Counted from the first letter of the stretch, positions 7,718 through 16,141 are shown. The stretch is DNA of 29,297 bases from DSNY01 sp016861185 (GCA_030263275.1 SZOR01000047.1:1-29297), one strand, 5' to 3'. Numbers and translations are program-made. Notes: generated by a model not told the origin, from the sequence alone.

Positions 7718-9649
7718 TTAGCTCACGCGGTCCTCATCGCCTTCGAGCACGGCCTCGGGGCCCGGATGGCCCGCGCCCACGGCCGCCGTCAGCCCGAGCG
7801 CCTCGGCGATCGTCGCGTTAAGCACCGCTGCCGTGGTCGGCTTCTGCAGCACGATCGGCTCCTCCACGCGGCTGCGCGCGATCGCCGGCGCCATTTCCGG
7901 GTTCTTGGCCATGCGGCTCTGCATCGTGCGCTGGAACTCGGCGAGGACTTCGAGCCCGTGCACGGCGGTCAGCATGATTACCGGCACCGGAAAGCCGACG
8001 ATCTCCCGGATGCGGAAGGCCGCCTCCACGCCCGAGATCGCCGAATTGCCCAGGTTCTGGTCGGCGATGATCAGATCGATGCGCTTGCGATGCGCCAGTC
8101 GCTTCATCAGCGACGAGTTGAAATGCGTCGCCGACAGGATGTCGGCCCCCCACGAGCGAAGCAGTTTCGTCAGGCTGTTGAGGATCTCCTCGTTGTCCTC
8201 CAGCACAACGAGCGTGTGGCCACTGAGCGTGCGGATCGCCGCCTCGGTCGCTTCGGCCGGACCGCGCTGCGGACGGCGCGGCACGGCCGACAGCGGCACC
8301 TCGACCCGGAACACCGTGCCGGAACCGGGACGCGTCGTCACGATCAAGGGATGACCGAGCACGCTGCAGATGCGCTTGACGATCGACAACCCCAGGCCGA
8401 AGCCGCTGCTCGCCTCGTTCTTCGAGCTTTCGCCGCGGTAGAACTCCTCGAAGATGCGATCGAGTTCCTGCTGGCGGATGCCCGGCCCGGTGTCGTAGAC
8501 CTCCAGGCTGATCAGACCGCCGCGCGGACGCGCCGCCAGCAGCACGCCGCCGCGCTGCGTGTAGCGGATCGCGTTGGCAAGCAGGTTGCGCAGCACGCGC
8601 ATCAGCAGCATCTGGTCGGAATCGATCGCGTAGCCGGGGCGCCGCACGCGCAACGCAAGCCCCTTGGCCGCCGCCTGCGGCATGAACTCCTGCTCGAGCA
8701 GGCCGAACATCTCGTCGATCAGAACCTGCTGCGTGCGCGGCTGGATCGAGCCGGAGTCCAGACGCGAGATCTCGAGCAGCTCTTCGACCAACTTCGACAG
8801 CGACTCGACCGCCGTCGACAGGTTTTTCACCAGCGGCTCCAGGGGGCCTTGCGCGCGCTTTTTCAGCAGCGACACGTAGATGCCGATCGCCTGCAGCGGC
8901 TGGCGCAGGTCGTGGCTCGCCGCGGCGAAGAACTGCGTCTTCGAACGCGTCGCGTTCTCTGCCGCGCGGCGGGCGTCGTCCGAAATGCGCTTTTCGGCGA
9001 GCAGTTGTTCGACCAGCACCTCGTTCTCGTAGTTGTTCTTGACCGATTCGAACATCGCTTCGCCGAAGTTGCGGCCGAAGAAGGTCGTGAAACCGAACAC
9101 GGCGAGCATCACGATCGCGGCCGTGTAGTAGGCCGGGTTCTGCTCGGCCACCATGCGGCCGATCAGCGGCAGCAGCGCGGCCGGCAGGAACGCCCACAGC
9201 GCCGGGCGGTGCGACGCGTACAGCGTCAGCGAACCGAAAGCGACGCCGAGCACGACCGCGACCAGCACGAGCTGCTGCAGCGGCTCGTTCGACGCGAAGA
9301 ACAGCGCGCCCGCCGCGCCCCACAACAGTCCGGCGACCACCGACGTGGACACCCAGCGCGATGCCCACTTGTGGACCTGCTCGACGGCATCGGTCGCGCG
9401 GCGGAACGCGTAAGCCATGCGAACGCGCACCAGCGATTCGAGCAGCAGCGCGATCGACCACAACAGCAGCCAGGTCTGGTTGTGCGTCTGCCAGAACACG
9501 GCGACCAGGGCCACGCCGCCGACGATGCTGCCCAGCACCGATTGCGGGACCTGCCGGTAGACGGAGGCGATCACGCCCGCGAGGATCTTCTCCTGGCGTT
9601 GTTCGCGCGTTTCGACCGCGATGCCGAAGCGGGTCAAGGGCCCTGACAT
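7718..9649 (-). CDS. Hybrid sensor histidine kinase with C-terminal receiver
   Basis: A 643-residue membrane kinase. About six hydrophobic segments occupy residues 35-195 without a large periplasmic loop, suggesting that a membrane-embedded or intracellular cue is sensed. A coiled region (VLVEQLLAEKR) leads to the H-box FFAAASHDLRQPLQAIG with His246. The ATPase domain has the N-box LRNLLANAIRYT, DTGPGI and GFGLGLSI. The C-terminal receiver (LVVLEDNEE, acceptor Asp in IIADQNLGN, Lys in VLQKPT) carries an extra segment of about 25 residues between LTAVHG and the Lys. The ATG at 9649 (MSGPLTRFG) is preferred; a 34-residue upstream extension is arginine-rich and looks like non-coding read-through. 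A TATCAT hexamer only 9 bp upstream suggests a nearly leaderless transcript. Ligand unknown. Confidence 0.92.
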   Translation of the reverse strand: MSGPLTRFGIAVETREQRQEKILAGVIASVYRQVPQSVLGSIVGGVALVAVFWQTHNQTWLLLWSIALLLESLVRVRMAYAFRRATDAVEQVHKWASRWVSTSVVAGLLWGAAGALFFASNEPLQQLVLVAVVLGVAFGSLTLYASHRPALWAFLPAALLPLIGRMVAEQNPAYYTAAIVMLAVFGFTTFFGRNFGEAMFESVKNNYENEVLVEQLLAEKRISDDARRAAENATRSKTQFFAAASHDLRQPLQAIGIYVSLLKKRAQGPLEPLVKNLSTAVESLSKLVEELLEISRLDSGSIQPRTQQVLIDEMFGLLEQEFMPQAAAKGLALRVRRPGYAIDSDQMLLMRVLRNLLANAIRYTQRGGVLLAARPRGGLISLEVYDTGPGIRQQELDRIFEEFYRGESSKNEASSGFGLGLSIVKRICSVLGHPLIVTTRPGSGTVFRVEVPLSAVPRRPQRGPAEATEAAIRTLSGHTLVVLEDNEEILNSLTKLLRSWGADILSATHFNSSLMKRLAHRKRIDLIIADQNLGNSAISGVEAAFRIREIVGFPVPVIMLTAVHGLEVLAEFQRTMQSRMAKNPEMAPAIARSRVEEPIVLQKPTTAAVLNATIAEALGLTAAVGAGHPGPEAVLEGDEDRVS

Positions 9650-9657
9650 GGTCCCGG

Positions 9658-9663
9658 ATGATA
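9658..9663 (-). promoter_or_regulatory. Candidate -10 of the hybrid kinase promoter
   Basis: TATCAT on the minus strand. With normal spacing transcription would begin at about 9650-9651, one or two bases before the ATG at 9649. The -35 region is not recognisable. Confidence 0.35.
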
Positions 9664-9755
9664 GGCGAGCCGCCGCCGCCGCGACTACCGGCCTCCGTCT
9701 GACGCGCCTCCATGGGACGGCGCGGCGACCGGGGCGTCGCGCAGCGGGCAACGCG

Positions 9756-9785
9756 TTGAGAGCGGCAAAAGCGCTGTGCTACCCT
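9756..9785 (+). promoter_or_regulatory. Promoter for the ABC importer operon
   Basis: TTGAGA (9756-9761), an 18-bp spacer and TACCCT (9780-9785) preceded by an extended TG (9777-9778). It lies 52 bp before the start codon of the substrate-binding protein, with AAGGAG at 9823-9828 as ribosome binding site. Confidence 0.5.
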
Positions 9786-9836
9786 GCCGCGCCCACGAGA
9801 GACGCCATCAGGCGCACGGATCAAGGAGAACATTCG

Positions 9837-11015
9837 ATGAGCCCCTTTCCCTCCCCTGCCCGCGTCGTGTTCGCGGCCGCTTTCGCGCTGGCCGCCGGCG
9901 CCGCCTCGGCGCAGACGATCAAGGTTGGCATCGCGCAGGACCTCACCGGGCCCTTCGCCGCGCTCGGCGCCGAGGCACGCGACGGCTTCAACCTCGGGAT
10001 CAAACAGCTCGGCGGCAAGCTCGGCGGGTTCGACGCCGAGTTCATCGCGCAGGACATGGGCGGCAACCCGGACAATGCGCGCCAGCTCGTCGAGCGCTTC
10101 GTCAAGCGCGAGCGGATCGACTTCTTCACCGGGCCGATCGGCTCGAACGTCGCGCTTGCGGTCGGCCCGGCCCTGTTCGCCGAGAAGGTCTTCTACCTCA
10201 GCAACAACGCCGGCCCGTCGCAGTTCGCGGGCAGCCAGTGCAACCCGTATTTCTTCGGCACCGCCTGGCAGAACGACGCGTATCACGAAGCGGCCGGCCG
10301 TTTCGCGGCGACCCGGGATTTCAAGAAGGTCGCGATCATGGCGCCGAACTACCCGGCCGGGCAGGACGCGCTGAACGGCTTCAAGCGCGGTTTCGGCAAG
10401 CCGGTCGCCGCGGAGATCTACACCAAGCTCGGCCAGCTCGATTACGCCGCCGAACTCGCGCAGCTTCGCGCGCAGGCGCCGGACGCGCTGTTCATCTTCC
10501 TGCCCGGCGGCATGGGCATCAACTTCATCAAGCAGTTCGTCGGCGCCGGGCTGTCGAAGACGACGCAGATCATCGGCCCGGGCTTTTCCGCCGACCAGGA
10601 CGTGATCCGTGCGGTCGGCGAGCCGATGCTCGGCATGTTCAACACCGCGCATTGGAATCACGACTTCGACAACCCGGTGAGCAAGGCTTTCGTCGAGGCC
10701 TTCCGCAAGGAGTACGGCCGCACGCCGTCCATCTACGCCGCGCAGGCCTACGACGTGATCCAGATGCTCGACGCGGCCGTGCGCGAGGTCAAGGGCAAGG
10801 TCGCCGACAAGGACGCCGTGCGCGCCGCGCTGAAGAAGGCCAACTTCAAGTCCGTGCGCGGGCCGTTCAAGTTCGGCCACAACCAGTATCCGGTCCAGGA
10901 CTACTACCTGCGCGTCGTTAGCAAGGACACAAACGGCGAGATCAGCAACAAGACGCTGAACAAAGCGGTCGCCGGCTACGCCGATCCGTACGTGGCGCAG
11001 TGCGCGATGAAGTGA
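9837..11015 (+). CDS. Periplasmic substrate-binding protein of a LivJ-type ABC importer
   Basis: A 392-residue type I periplasmic binding protein (Peripla_BP_6 group, HAAT family). The signal peptide is clear: a hydrophobic core VVFAAAFALAAGA, then ASA and a mature protein beginning near QTIKVGIAQDLTGPFAALG. Conserved features include NPDNARQLVERFV, FFTGPIGSNVA and the late SIYAAQAYDV segment. It delivers its ligand to the LivHMGF proteins encoded just downstream. The ligand could be a branched-chain amino acid, an amide or an aromatic acid; sequence alone does not decide, so no liv symbol is given. The ATG is fixed by AAGGAG 8 bp upstream and by the signal peptide. It is separated from livH by 148 bp containing two strong hairpins. 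Confidence 0.92.
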   Translation: MSPFPSPARVVFAAAFALAAGAASAQTIKVGIAQDLTGPFAALGAEARDGFNLGIKQLGGKLGGFDAEFIAQDMGGNPDNARQLVERFVKRERIDFFTGPIGSNVALAVGPALFAEKVFYLSNNAGPSQFAGSQCNPYFFGTAWQNDAYHEAAGRFAATRDFKKVAIMAPNYPAGQDALNGFKRGFGKPVAAEIYTKLGQLDYAAELAQLRAQAPDALFIFLPGGMGINFIKQFVGAGLSKTTQIIGPGFSADQDVIRAVGEPMLGMFNTAHWNHDFDNPVSKAFVEAFRKEYGRTPSIYAAQAYDVIQMLDAAVREVKGKVADKDAVRAALKKANFKSVRGPFKFGHNQYPVQDYYLRVVSKDTNGEISNKTLNKAVAGYADPYVAQCAMK

Positions 11016-11075
11016 CGCCGATGTCCGAAAGCGGGTGGCGCAGCCGCGCAGCGATCGGGTACGTCCGCCTCATCC

Positions 11076-11097
11076 CGCCCGCGTCTTCACGCGGGCG
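11076..11097 (+). terminator. First hairpin after the binding-protein gene
   Basis: CGCCCGCG and CGCGGGCG with the 6-base loop TCTTCA, an 8-bp perfect stem. No T-run follows. It is more likely a 3'-end stabiliser, processing site or partial attenuator than a classical terminator. Confidence 0.5.
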
Positions 11098-11126
11098 AGC
11101 TGCTGCAGCCGAGCACGCATGAATCG

Positions 11127-11148
11127 GGCCCCGGCCTGCGCCGGGGCC
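11127..11148 (+). terminator. Second hairpin before livH
   Basis: GGCCCCGGC and GCCGGGGCC around the tetraloop CTGC, a 9-bp perfect all-GC stem. It ends 15 bp before the livH ATG. No T-run. With the first hairpin it probably lowers permease expression relative to the binding protein; by position it could also mask the livH ribosome binding region. Confidence 0.5.
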
Positions 11149-11163
11149 TCACCGCCGTCGTCC

Positions 11164-12084
11164 ATGCCTCCCACCCTGATCGCCGAGCAGCTTCTGAACG
11201 GCCTGCAGTTCGGCCTGATGCTGTTCCTGCTCGCTGCCGGCCTGACGCTGGTGTTCGGCATCATGGACCTGATGAACCTGGCGCACGGTTCGCTGTACAT
11301 GATCGGCGCCTACCTGATGGCGTCGATTGCGCAAGCCACCGGTTCGTTCTGGCTCGCGCTGCCGCTGGCGCTCCTGGCCACGGCCGTGGTCGGCGCCGTG
11401 CTCGAAGTCGCGTTGATCCGACGCCTGTACCGGCGCGATCACCTCGCGCAGGTGCTGGCGACCTTCGCGGTGATCCTGATCGCCGACGACCTGGTCAAGA
11501 TGACCTGGGGGCCGGCCCCGCGCATGCTCAATGCGCCGGCGGCGCTGGCCGGTCCGCTCGAACTGCTGCCCGACTTCTTCTATCCGTCGTACCGGCTGCT
11601 GATCATCGGCGCCGGGCTGGCGTGCGCGCTGCTGCTCTATCTGCTCGTCGCGAAAACGCGCGCCGGCATGCTGGTGCGCGCGGGCGCGAGCAATCGCGAG
11701 ATGGCTGCCGTGATGGGCGTGCGCGTGAGCCGACTCTTCACGGCGGTGTTCGTGCTCGGCGCGATGCTGTGCGCGCTGGCCGGCGCGCTGCTCGGACCGG
11801 TGCTGGCGGTCGAGGTCGGCATGGGCGAAGACATCCTGATCCTCGCGCTGGTCGTGATCGTCATCGGCGGCATCGGCTCGGTGCGCGGCGCCTTCGTCGG
11901 CGCGCTGCTGGTCGGGATCGTCGACACCGCGGGCCGCGCCTTCCTGCCGACGCTGCTCAATGCGTTTCTGCCGCTCGACGTGGCCGCGAACCTCGGCCCC
12001 GCGCTCGCCGCGATCGCGATCTACGTGCTGATGGCCGCGGTGCTGTTCTACAAGCCCACCGGACTCTTCCCCGCGTGCGTGTGA
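11164..12084 (+). CDS. livH: Branched-chain amino acid-type ABC permease (LivH family)
   Basis: A 306-residue inner-membrane permease with about eight hydrophobic segments. The N-terminal AEQLLNGLQFGLMLFLLAAG and the segment VFGIMDLMNLAHGSLYMIGA are the standard LivH signature. The cytoplasmic coupling loop carries RAGASNREMAAVMGV, and IGGIGSVRGAFVGALLVG is typical. It pairs with LivM to form the channel, energised by LivG and LivF. The ATG at 11164 fits the family N-terminus. In-frame upstream ATG codons (11035, 11119) would add arginine- and proline-rich residues encoded across the two hairpins and are unlikely. No strong Shine-Dalgarno is visible, and the hairpin just upstream may limit initiation. 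The symbol reflects the family; the substrate is unknown. Confidence 0.92.
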   Translation: MPPTLIAEQLLNGLQFGLMLFLLAAGLTLVFGIMDLMNLAHGSLYMIGAYLMASIAQATGSFWLALPLALLATAVVGAVLEVALIRRLYRRDHLAQVLATFAVILIADDLVKMTWGPAPRMLNAPAALAGPLELLPDFFYPSYRLLIIGAGLACALLLYLLVAKTRAGMLVRAGASNREMAAVMGVRVSRLFTAVFVLGAMLCALAGALLGPVLAVEVGMGEDILILALVVIVIGGIGSVRGAFVGALLVGIVDTAGRAFLPTLLNAFLPLDVAANLGPALAAIAIYVLMAAVLFYKPTGLFPACV

Positions 12085-12105
12085 TGCCGGGCCGTGCCGC
12101 CATCG

Positions 12106-13053
12106 ATGTCTGATCGCCTGCGCGCCGCCCTGCCCTGGCTGCTGCTCGCGACGGCGATCGCCTTTCCGTGGGCCGCGCAGGCCGCGGACCAGCACTTCTA
12201 CATCGGCTTCGTCCGCCGCATCCTGATCTTCGCGCTGGCGGCCGCCAGCCTGAACCTGATCCTCGGCTTCGGCGGCATGGTGAGCCTCGGTCACGCGGCG
12301 TTTTTCGGCATCGGCGCGTACACGGTCGCCGTGCTGATGAGCGAAGGCGTGACGAGTGTCTGGATCGCGTGGCCGGCGGCGGTCGCGCTTGCCGCGCTCG
12401 CCAGCGTCATCATCGGCGCCGTTTCGCTGCGCACGCGCGGCGTGTACTTCATCATGATCACGCTCGCGTTCGCGCAGATGGTCTACTACGTCGCGATCGG
12501 CCTGAAAAAGTACGGCGGCGAAGATGGACTCAATCTGCCCGGACGATCGGAACTCGCGCTCGGCGCCCTGCGTCTCGACCTCGGCAACGACATCGTCTTC
12601 TACTACGTCGCGCTGGCGCTGTTCGCCGCGGCGATGCTCGCGATCAACCGCATGATCGGCGCCCGCTTCGGCCGCGCGCTGATCGGCATTCGCGAGAACG
12701 AGGCGCGCATGGAAGGCATCGGCTTCGCCACGTTCCGCATCCGGCTGATCGCCTTCGTGATCGCGGGCAGTCTGGCCGGCCTGGCCGGCGCGCTGTTCGC
12801 CAATCACAATCTGTTCGTTTCGCCGGCGACGCTGCACTGGACCCAGTCGGCCACGCTCGTGATCATGGTGATCCTCGGCGGAATCGGCTACCGCTACGGC
12901 GGGCTCGCGGGCGCTGCCGCGCTGCTCGCCTTCGAGGAGGTGCTCGCGCTGTACACCGACTACCGGCACTTCGCCCTCGGAATCGTGCTTCTGATCGTCG
13001 TGTTTGCCGCGCCAAGCGGGCTTGCCGGCCTGCTGCCTCGAAGGTTCCACTGA
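12106..13053 (+). CDS. livM: Branched-chain amino acid-type ABC permease (LivM family)
   Basis: A 315-residue inner-membrane permease, partner of LivH. It has about nine hydrophobic segments and the family signature LNLILGFGGMVSLGHAAFFG near residues 47-66. RTRGVYFIMITLAFAQM and GIRENEARMEGIGF (coupling loop) follow, and then the C-terminal ILGGIGYRYGG. The ATG at 12106 (MSDRLRAALPWLLL) is chosen over a GTG 12 bp upstream. It begins 21 bp after livH stops, and its TGA shares a base with the livG ATG (TGATG), indicating translational coupling. Confidence 0.92.
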   Translation: MSDRLRAALPWLLLATAIAFPWAAQAADQHFYIGFVRRILIFALAAASLNLILGFGGMVSLGHAAFFGIGAYTVAVLMSEGVTSVWIAWPAAVALAALASVIIGAVSLRTRGVYFIMITLAFAQMVYYVAIGLKKYGGEDGLNLPGRSELALGALRLDLGNDIVFYYVALALFAAAMLAINRMIGARFGRALIGIRENEARMEGIGFATFRIRLIAFVIAGSLAGLAGALFANHNLFVSPATLHWTQSATLVIMVILGGIGYRYGGLAGAAALLAFEEVLALYTDYRHFALGIVLLIVVFAAPSGLAGLLPRRFH

Positions 13054-13814
13054 TGGCGCTGCTCGATCTCGAAGGTCTCAGCAGGCGCTTCGGCGGCGTG
13101 CTGGCCACTGACGGCGTGTCGCTGCAACTGGGGGCGGGCGAACTGCTCGCGCTGATCGGGCCGAACGGCGCGGGCAAGTCGACGCTGGTCAATCAGCTTT
13201 CGGGCGCGCTACGTTCGGACGCGGGCACGATCCGCTTCGAAGGCGAAGACATCACCGCGCTGCCGCAGCACGCGCGCGTGGCACGCGGGATTGCGCGCTC
13301 GTATCAGATCACCAACGTCTTCAGGCGCTTTACCGCGCTCGACAACGTCGCACTCGCGGTGCAGGCGCGTTCGGGCAGCAGCCTGCGGTTCTGGCAACCG
13401 GTCGCACGCGAACGCGCGCTGTTCGATGCGGCGGCCGACATTCTGCGCGACGTGGGCCTCGGCGCGCGCATGGACGTGCCGGCCGGCGCGCTCGCGCACG
13501 GCGAACAAAGGCAGCTCGAGGTCGCGCTGGCGCTGGCCACCGGGCCGCGCCTTCTGCTGCTCGACGAGCCGCTCGCCGGCATGGGCCCGGACGAGTCCGA
13601 GACAATGATCGCGCTGATCGCCGAACTCAAGGGCAAGCTCGCGATCCTGCTCGTCGAGCACGACATGGATGCGGTCTTTCGGCTCGCCGACCGCATCGCG
13701 GTGCTCGTCTACGGGCGCGTGATCGCGCGCGACGCGCCCGCGGCGATCCGGGCGAACGCCGAGGTGCGCAGGGCCTACCTCGGAGAGGAAGCCGCCAGCG
13801 AGGCCGCGCCGTGA
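13053..13814 (+). CDS. livG: ABC transporter ATPase (LivG family)
   Basis: A 253-residue cytoplasmic ATPase for the importer. Walker A GPNGAGKST lies near residue 34, the Q-loop region is ARSYQITNVFRRFTALDNV, Walker B is LLLLDEPLAGMGPDE, and the switch His is in LVEHDMDAVF. The ABC signature reads LAHGEQRQLEVALAL rather than LSYGQQRQLE. That departs slightly from the LSGGQ consensus but keeps the Gly and Gln, so activity is expected. The SYQ-x-x-NVF motif is characteristic of the LivG subgroup. The start overlaps livM by one base and the end overlaps livF by four. Confidence 0.93.
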   Translation: MALLDLEGLSRRFGGVLATDGVSLQLGAGELLALIGPNGAGKSTLVNQLSGALRSDAGTIRFEGEDITALPQHARVARGIARSYQITNVFRRFTALDNVALAVQARSGSSLRFWQPVARERALFDAAADILRDVGLGARMDVPAGALAHGEQRQLEVALALATGPRLLLLDEPLAGMGPDESETMIALIAELKGKLAILLVEHDMDAVFRLADRIAVLVYGRVIARDAPAAIRANAEVRRAYLGEEAASEAAP

Positions 13815-14518
13815 ACCTGCTCGAAGTCCGCGGAATCGAAACCGGCTACGGCACGAGCCAGGTGTTGTTCGGCGTGAGTTTTTCGATCGCCGCAGGCGAG
13901 GTCGCCACACTGCTCGGGCGCAACGGCATGGGCAAGACAACGACGATCCGTGCGCTGTTCGGCCTGCTGCCGTTGCGCCGGGGCGAGATCGTGTTCGCCG
14001 GTGAGCGGGTCGACGGTCTGCCGACCGACGAAATCGCACGACGCGGCATCGCGCTCGTGCCCGAGGGGCGGCAGATCTTCCCCAACCTCACGGTGCGCGA
14101 GAACCTCGCGGCGTTCGGCGCCAATCGCAACGCGAGCCAAGCGCCGTGGACGCTCGCACGCGTGTTCGACTTCTTTCCGCGGCTCGCGGCGCGCGCCGCG
14201 CACATGGGCCACCAGCTTTCCGGCGGCGAGCAGCAGATGCTCGCGATCGGCCGAGCGCTGATGACGAACCCGCGCCTGCTGATCCTCGACGAGGCGACTG
14301 AAGGCCTGGCGCCGCTGGTGCGCGAGGACATCTGGAAGTGCCTCGCCGCGCTGAAGGCCGCAGGCCAGACGATTCTGGTCATCGACAAGTACATCGAGCG
14401 GCTGGTCGGACTCGCCGAAGCGCACACGATCCTCGAACGCGGCCGCGTGGTGTGGCAGGGAAGCTCCGCCGCGCTCGCGGCCGATCGCTCGCTCTGGCAC
14501 CGCTTCCTGGGCGTTTGA
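13811..14518 (+). CDS. livF: ABC transporter ATPase (LivF family)
   Basis: A 235-residue second ATPase of the importer. Walker A is GRNGMGKTT, the signature is LSGGEQQMLAIGRAL, and Walker B is LLILDEATEGLAP. The LivF-specific LVPEGRQIFPNLTVRENL segment is present. The usual switch His is replaced in ILVIDKYIERL (a VEQ/VDK-type ending common in LivF), so the asymmetric LivG/LivF pair probably relies on LivG for full catalysis at one site; that is inference. The start is GTG within GTGA, overlapping the livG stop by four bases. This is the last gene of the importer. Confidence 0.93.
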   Translation: MNLLEVRGIETGYGTSQVLFGVSFSIAAGEVATLLGRNGMGKTTTIRALFGLLPLRRGEIVFAGERVDGLPTDEIARRGIALVPEGRQIFPNLTVRENLAAFGANRNASQAPWTLARVFDFFPRLAARAAHMGHQLSGGEQQMLAIGRALMTNPRLLILDEATEGLAPLVREDIWKCLAALKAAGQTILVIDKYIERLVGLAEAHTILERGRVVWQGSSAALAADRSLWHRFLGV

Positions 14519-14554
14519 GCCACCGATCTACCGGCTCGACTCGGAGGACAGCTT

Positions 14555-15112
14555 ATGCTCGACAAGCCGCCGCTGGAAGGCACGCGCGTGGCGCTGCGCG
14601 CGCTCGGACCCGACGACGCGGAAGCGATGTTCGACAGCATCCAGGATCCCGAAGGGCGCCGCCTGACCGGCTCGCATGCCGGGTTCACCCTCGAAGTGAT
14701 CCGCTCGCATTGCGCGCGCGTGGCGGTTGCCGAGGATCGTCTCGATTACGTGATCGCACTGCGCGGCGATCCGACCTATCGCGGGGAAGTCGTGCTGCGT
14801 CACATCGATCCGGAGAACCGGACCGCATCATTTCGCATCAATCTCGCCGCTTGGGCGCCGCGCGGCGGCGGGCTCGGAAGCGAAGCGACAGTCCTGCTGC
14901 TTCGCTACGGCTTCAACGTCTGGCCGAGCCTGCACCGGGTCGAACTCGAGGTGTTCGACTTCAATCCGCGCGCGATCCGTTCCTACGAGAAGGTCGGCTT
15001 CGTGCGCGAAGGCCTGAGGCGCGACGCGCTGTGGTGGGACGGCGCGGCGCACGGCGCGATGATGATGTCGATGTTGCGCCCCGAGTTTGAAGCGCGGTAC
15101 GGCCTCGCCTAA
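14555..15112 (+). CDS. GNAT family N-acetyltransferase (RimJ/RimL type)
   Basis: A 185-residue cytoplasmic acetyltransferase. The N-terminal LEGTRVALRALGPDDAEAMF and the C-terminal LHRVELEVFDFNPRAIRSYE-KVGF segments are typical of the RimJ/RimL/SpeG branch, which acetylates ribosomal protein termini, polyamines or small amines. The acetyl-CoA loop appears as APRGGGLGSEATVLLL, slightly different from the usual RGKGLGTEA. A GGAGGA site 6 bp before the ATG supports the start. It lies 36 bp after livF and could be cotranscribed, but no functional link to the transporter is evident. It converges with ldcA 24 bp downstream. Confidence 0.88.
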   Translation: MLDKPPLEGTRVALRALGPDDAEAMFDSIQDPEGRRLTGSHAGFTLEVIRSHCARVAVAEDRLDYVIALRGDPTYRGEVVLRHIDPENRTASFRINLAAWAPRGGGLGSEATVLLLRYGFNVWPSLHRVELEVFDFNPRAIRSYEKVGFVREGLRRDALWWDGAAHGAMMMSMLRPEFEARYGLA

Positions 15113-15116
15113 CCGC

Positions 15117-15133
15117 GCGGGAGCTGCTTCCGC
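15117..15133. terminator. Hairpin in the gap between two convergent genes
   Basis: GCGGGAG, loop CTG, CTTCCGC: a 7-bp stem with one G-T pair, filling most of the 24 bp between the acetyltransferase and ldcA stops. It could end or trim transcripts from both sides. No T-tract, so this is tentative. Confidence 0.3.
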
Positions 15134-15136
15134 TGC

Positions 15137-16141
15137 CTAGTGGTCACCGTCCGAGACGGTCGCCTGCGTATCGACCGATGCGCCGGGGACCGTCGTGACG
15201 CGCGCATCGGAGGGTGGTGCCGTCCGCTTGGACGTTGCGCCACGAGCGAAGTACAGACCATCCCAGCCCAGCACGGCCCGGCCCTGATGGACGCGCAGGC
15301 GGACCCGCGCGCCGACCGGCAGGGTCAGCTTGCGGCGCACATGCCCGAACGGCAACCCGGTGACGACCGGCACCGCCAGGCGCGCGCGCAGCCCGCGGAT
15401 CACCTCGTCGAACGAAAACCCGTTGTCGTTGGGCATCGGCGTGATCGGGTCGAAGCTGCCGAACAGCAGCGCGCGTTGCCGCTGCAGAACGCCGGCCTGC
15501 GCGAGCTGCAGCAGCATGCGTTCGATCTTGTAGGCAGGCTCGTTGACGTCCTCGAAGAACAGGATGCCGCCGCGCGGCCTGGGAAAGTAAGGCGTTCCGA
15601 GCAACGCGCAGGCGACCGCGAGGTTGCCGCCCCACAGCGTGCCGCGCGCTTCGCAGTCCGGCCCGTCGGCGTCGAAGCGCGTTTCGTACGCGCCGCCTTC
15701 GATCACCGCGAAGAAGTTGTCGATCGTCCAGTCATCCGGCGACTCGGCGCCGAGATCGGTCATCGACGGCCCGTGCAGGCTGACGCCGCCCGCGCGCGCG
15801 AGGTACGCGAGGTTGAACGCGGTGAAGTCGCTGTAGCCGCAGATGGTCCGTCGCGCTCTGCGGATCGCGTCGAAGTCGAGCCGGTCGAGAATGCGCGTCA
15901 GTCCGTAGCCGCCGCGCGCGCACAGAACCAGATCCAGCGAGCGGTCGCTGCAGAAGCGCTGCAGCTCCGCCGCGCGCAGTTCGTCCGTGCCGGCGAAGCG
16001 CTGATGGCGCTCGAAACAGGTATCGCCCGCCTGCACGCGCCAGCCACGCGCGGCGAAGAGCGTGGCGGCGCGATCGATCGCCTCCGGGTCGGGCAGAAAG
16101 CCCGAGGGCGCGACGAAGCCGACCGCTCTACTCCGTGCCAT
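15137..16141 (-). CDS. ldcA: LD-carboxypeptidase (peptidase family S66)
   Basis: A 334-residue cytoplasmic enzyme that removes the terminal D-Ala from recycled tetrapeptide murein fragments. Family features are the N-terminal VGFVAPSG, CARGGYGLTRILDRLD, the nucleophile Ser104 in CGYSDFTAF, the segment FFEDVNEPAYKIERML that carries the family Glu, and the His in GLPFGH. The last 25 residues or so are an unconserved Ser/Thr-rich tail. The start MARSRAVGF at 16141 overlaps the tadA stop by 14 bases; an ATG five codons upstream is also possible. It is the last gene of the guaB-guaA-tlpA-tadA-ldcA series and probably translationally coupled to tadA. Confidence 0.9.
   Translation of the reverse strand: MARSRAVGFVAPSGFLPDPEAIDRAATLFAARGWRVQAGDTCFERHQRFAGTDELRAAELQRFCSDRSLDLVLCARGGYGLTRILDRLDFDAIRRARRTICGYSDFTAFNLAYLARAGGVSLHGPSMTDLGAESPDDWTIDNFFAVIEGGAYETRFDADGPDCEARGTLWGGNLAVACALLGTPYFPRPRGGILFFEDVNEPAYKIERMLLQLAQAGVLQRQRALLFGSFDPITPMPNDNGFSFDEVIRGLRARLAVPVVTGLPFGHVRRKLTLPVGARVRLRVHQGRAVLGWDGLYFARGATSKRTAPPSDARVTTVPGASVDTQATVSDGDH

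Noticed and set aside
7705..7725. Terminator between the response regulator and the hybrid kinase
   Set aside because: TGAGC/GCTCA is only 5 bp with an 11-base loop, and the T-run lies in the loop rather than after the stem.
7818..10880. A 1020-codon open frame on the minus strand
   Set aside because: It runs antisense to the ABC binding-protein gene and overlaps the hybrid kinase in another frame. Composition is Arg/Ala/Gly-rich with no recognisable domain; this is a typical GC-rich shadow.
11149..13050. A 633-codon open frame antisense to livH and livM
   Set aside because: Highly charged, repetitive composition opposite two well-defined membrane proteins.
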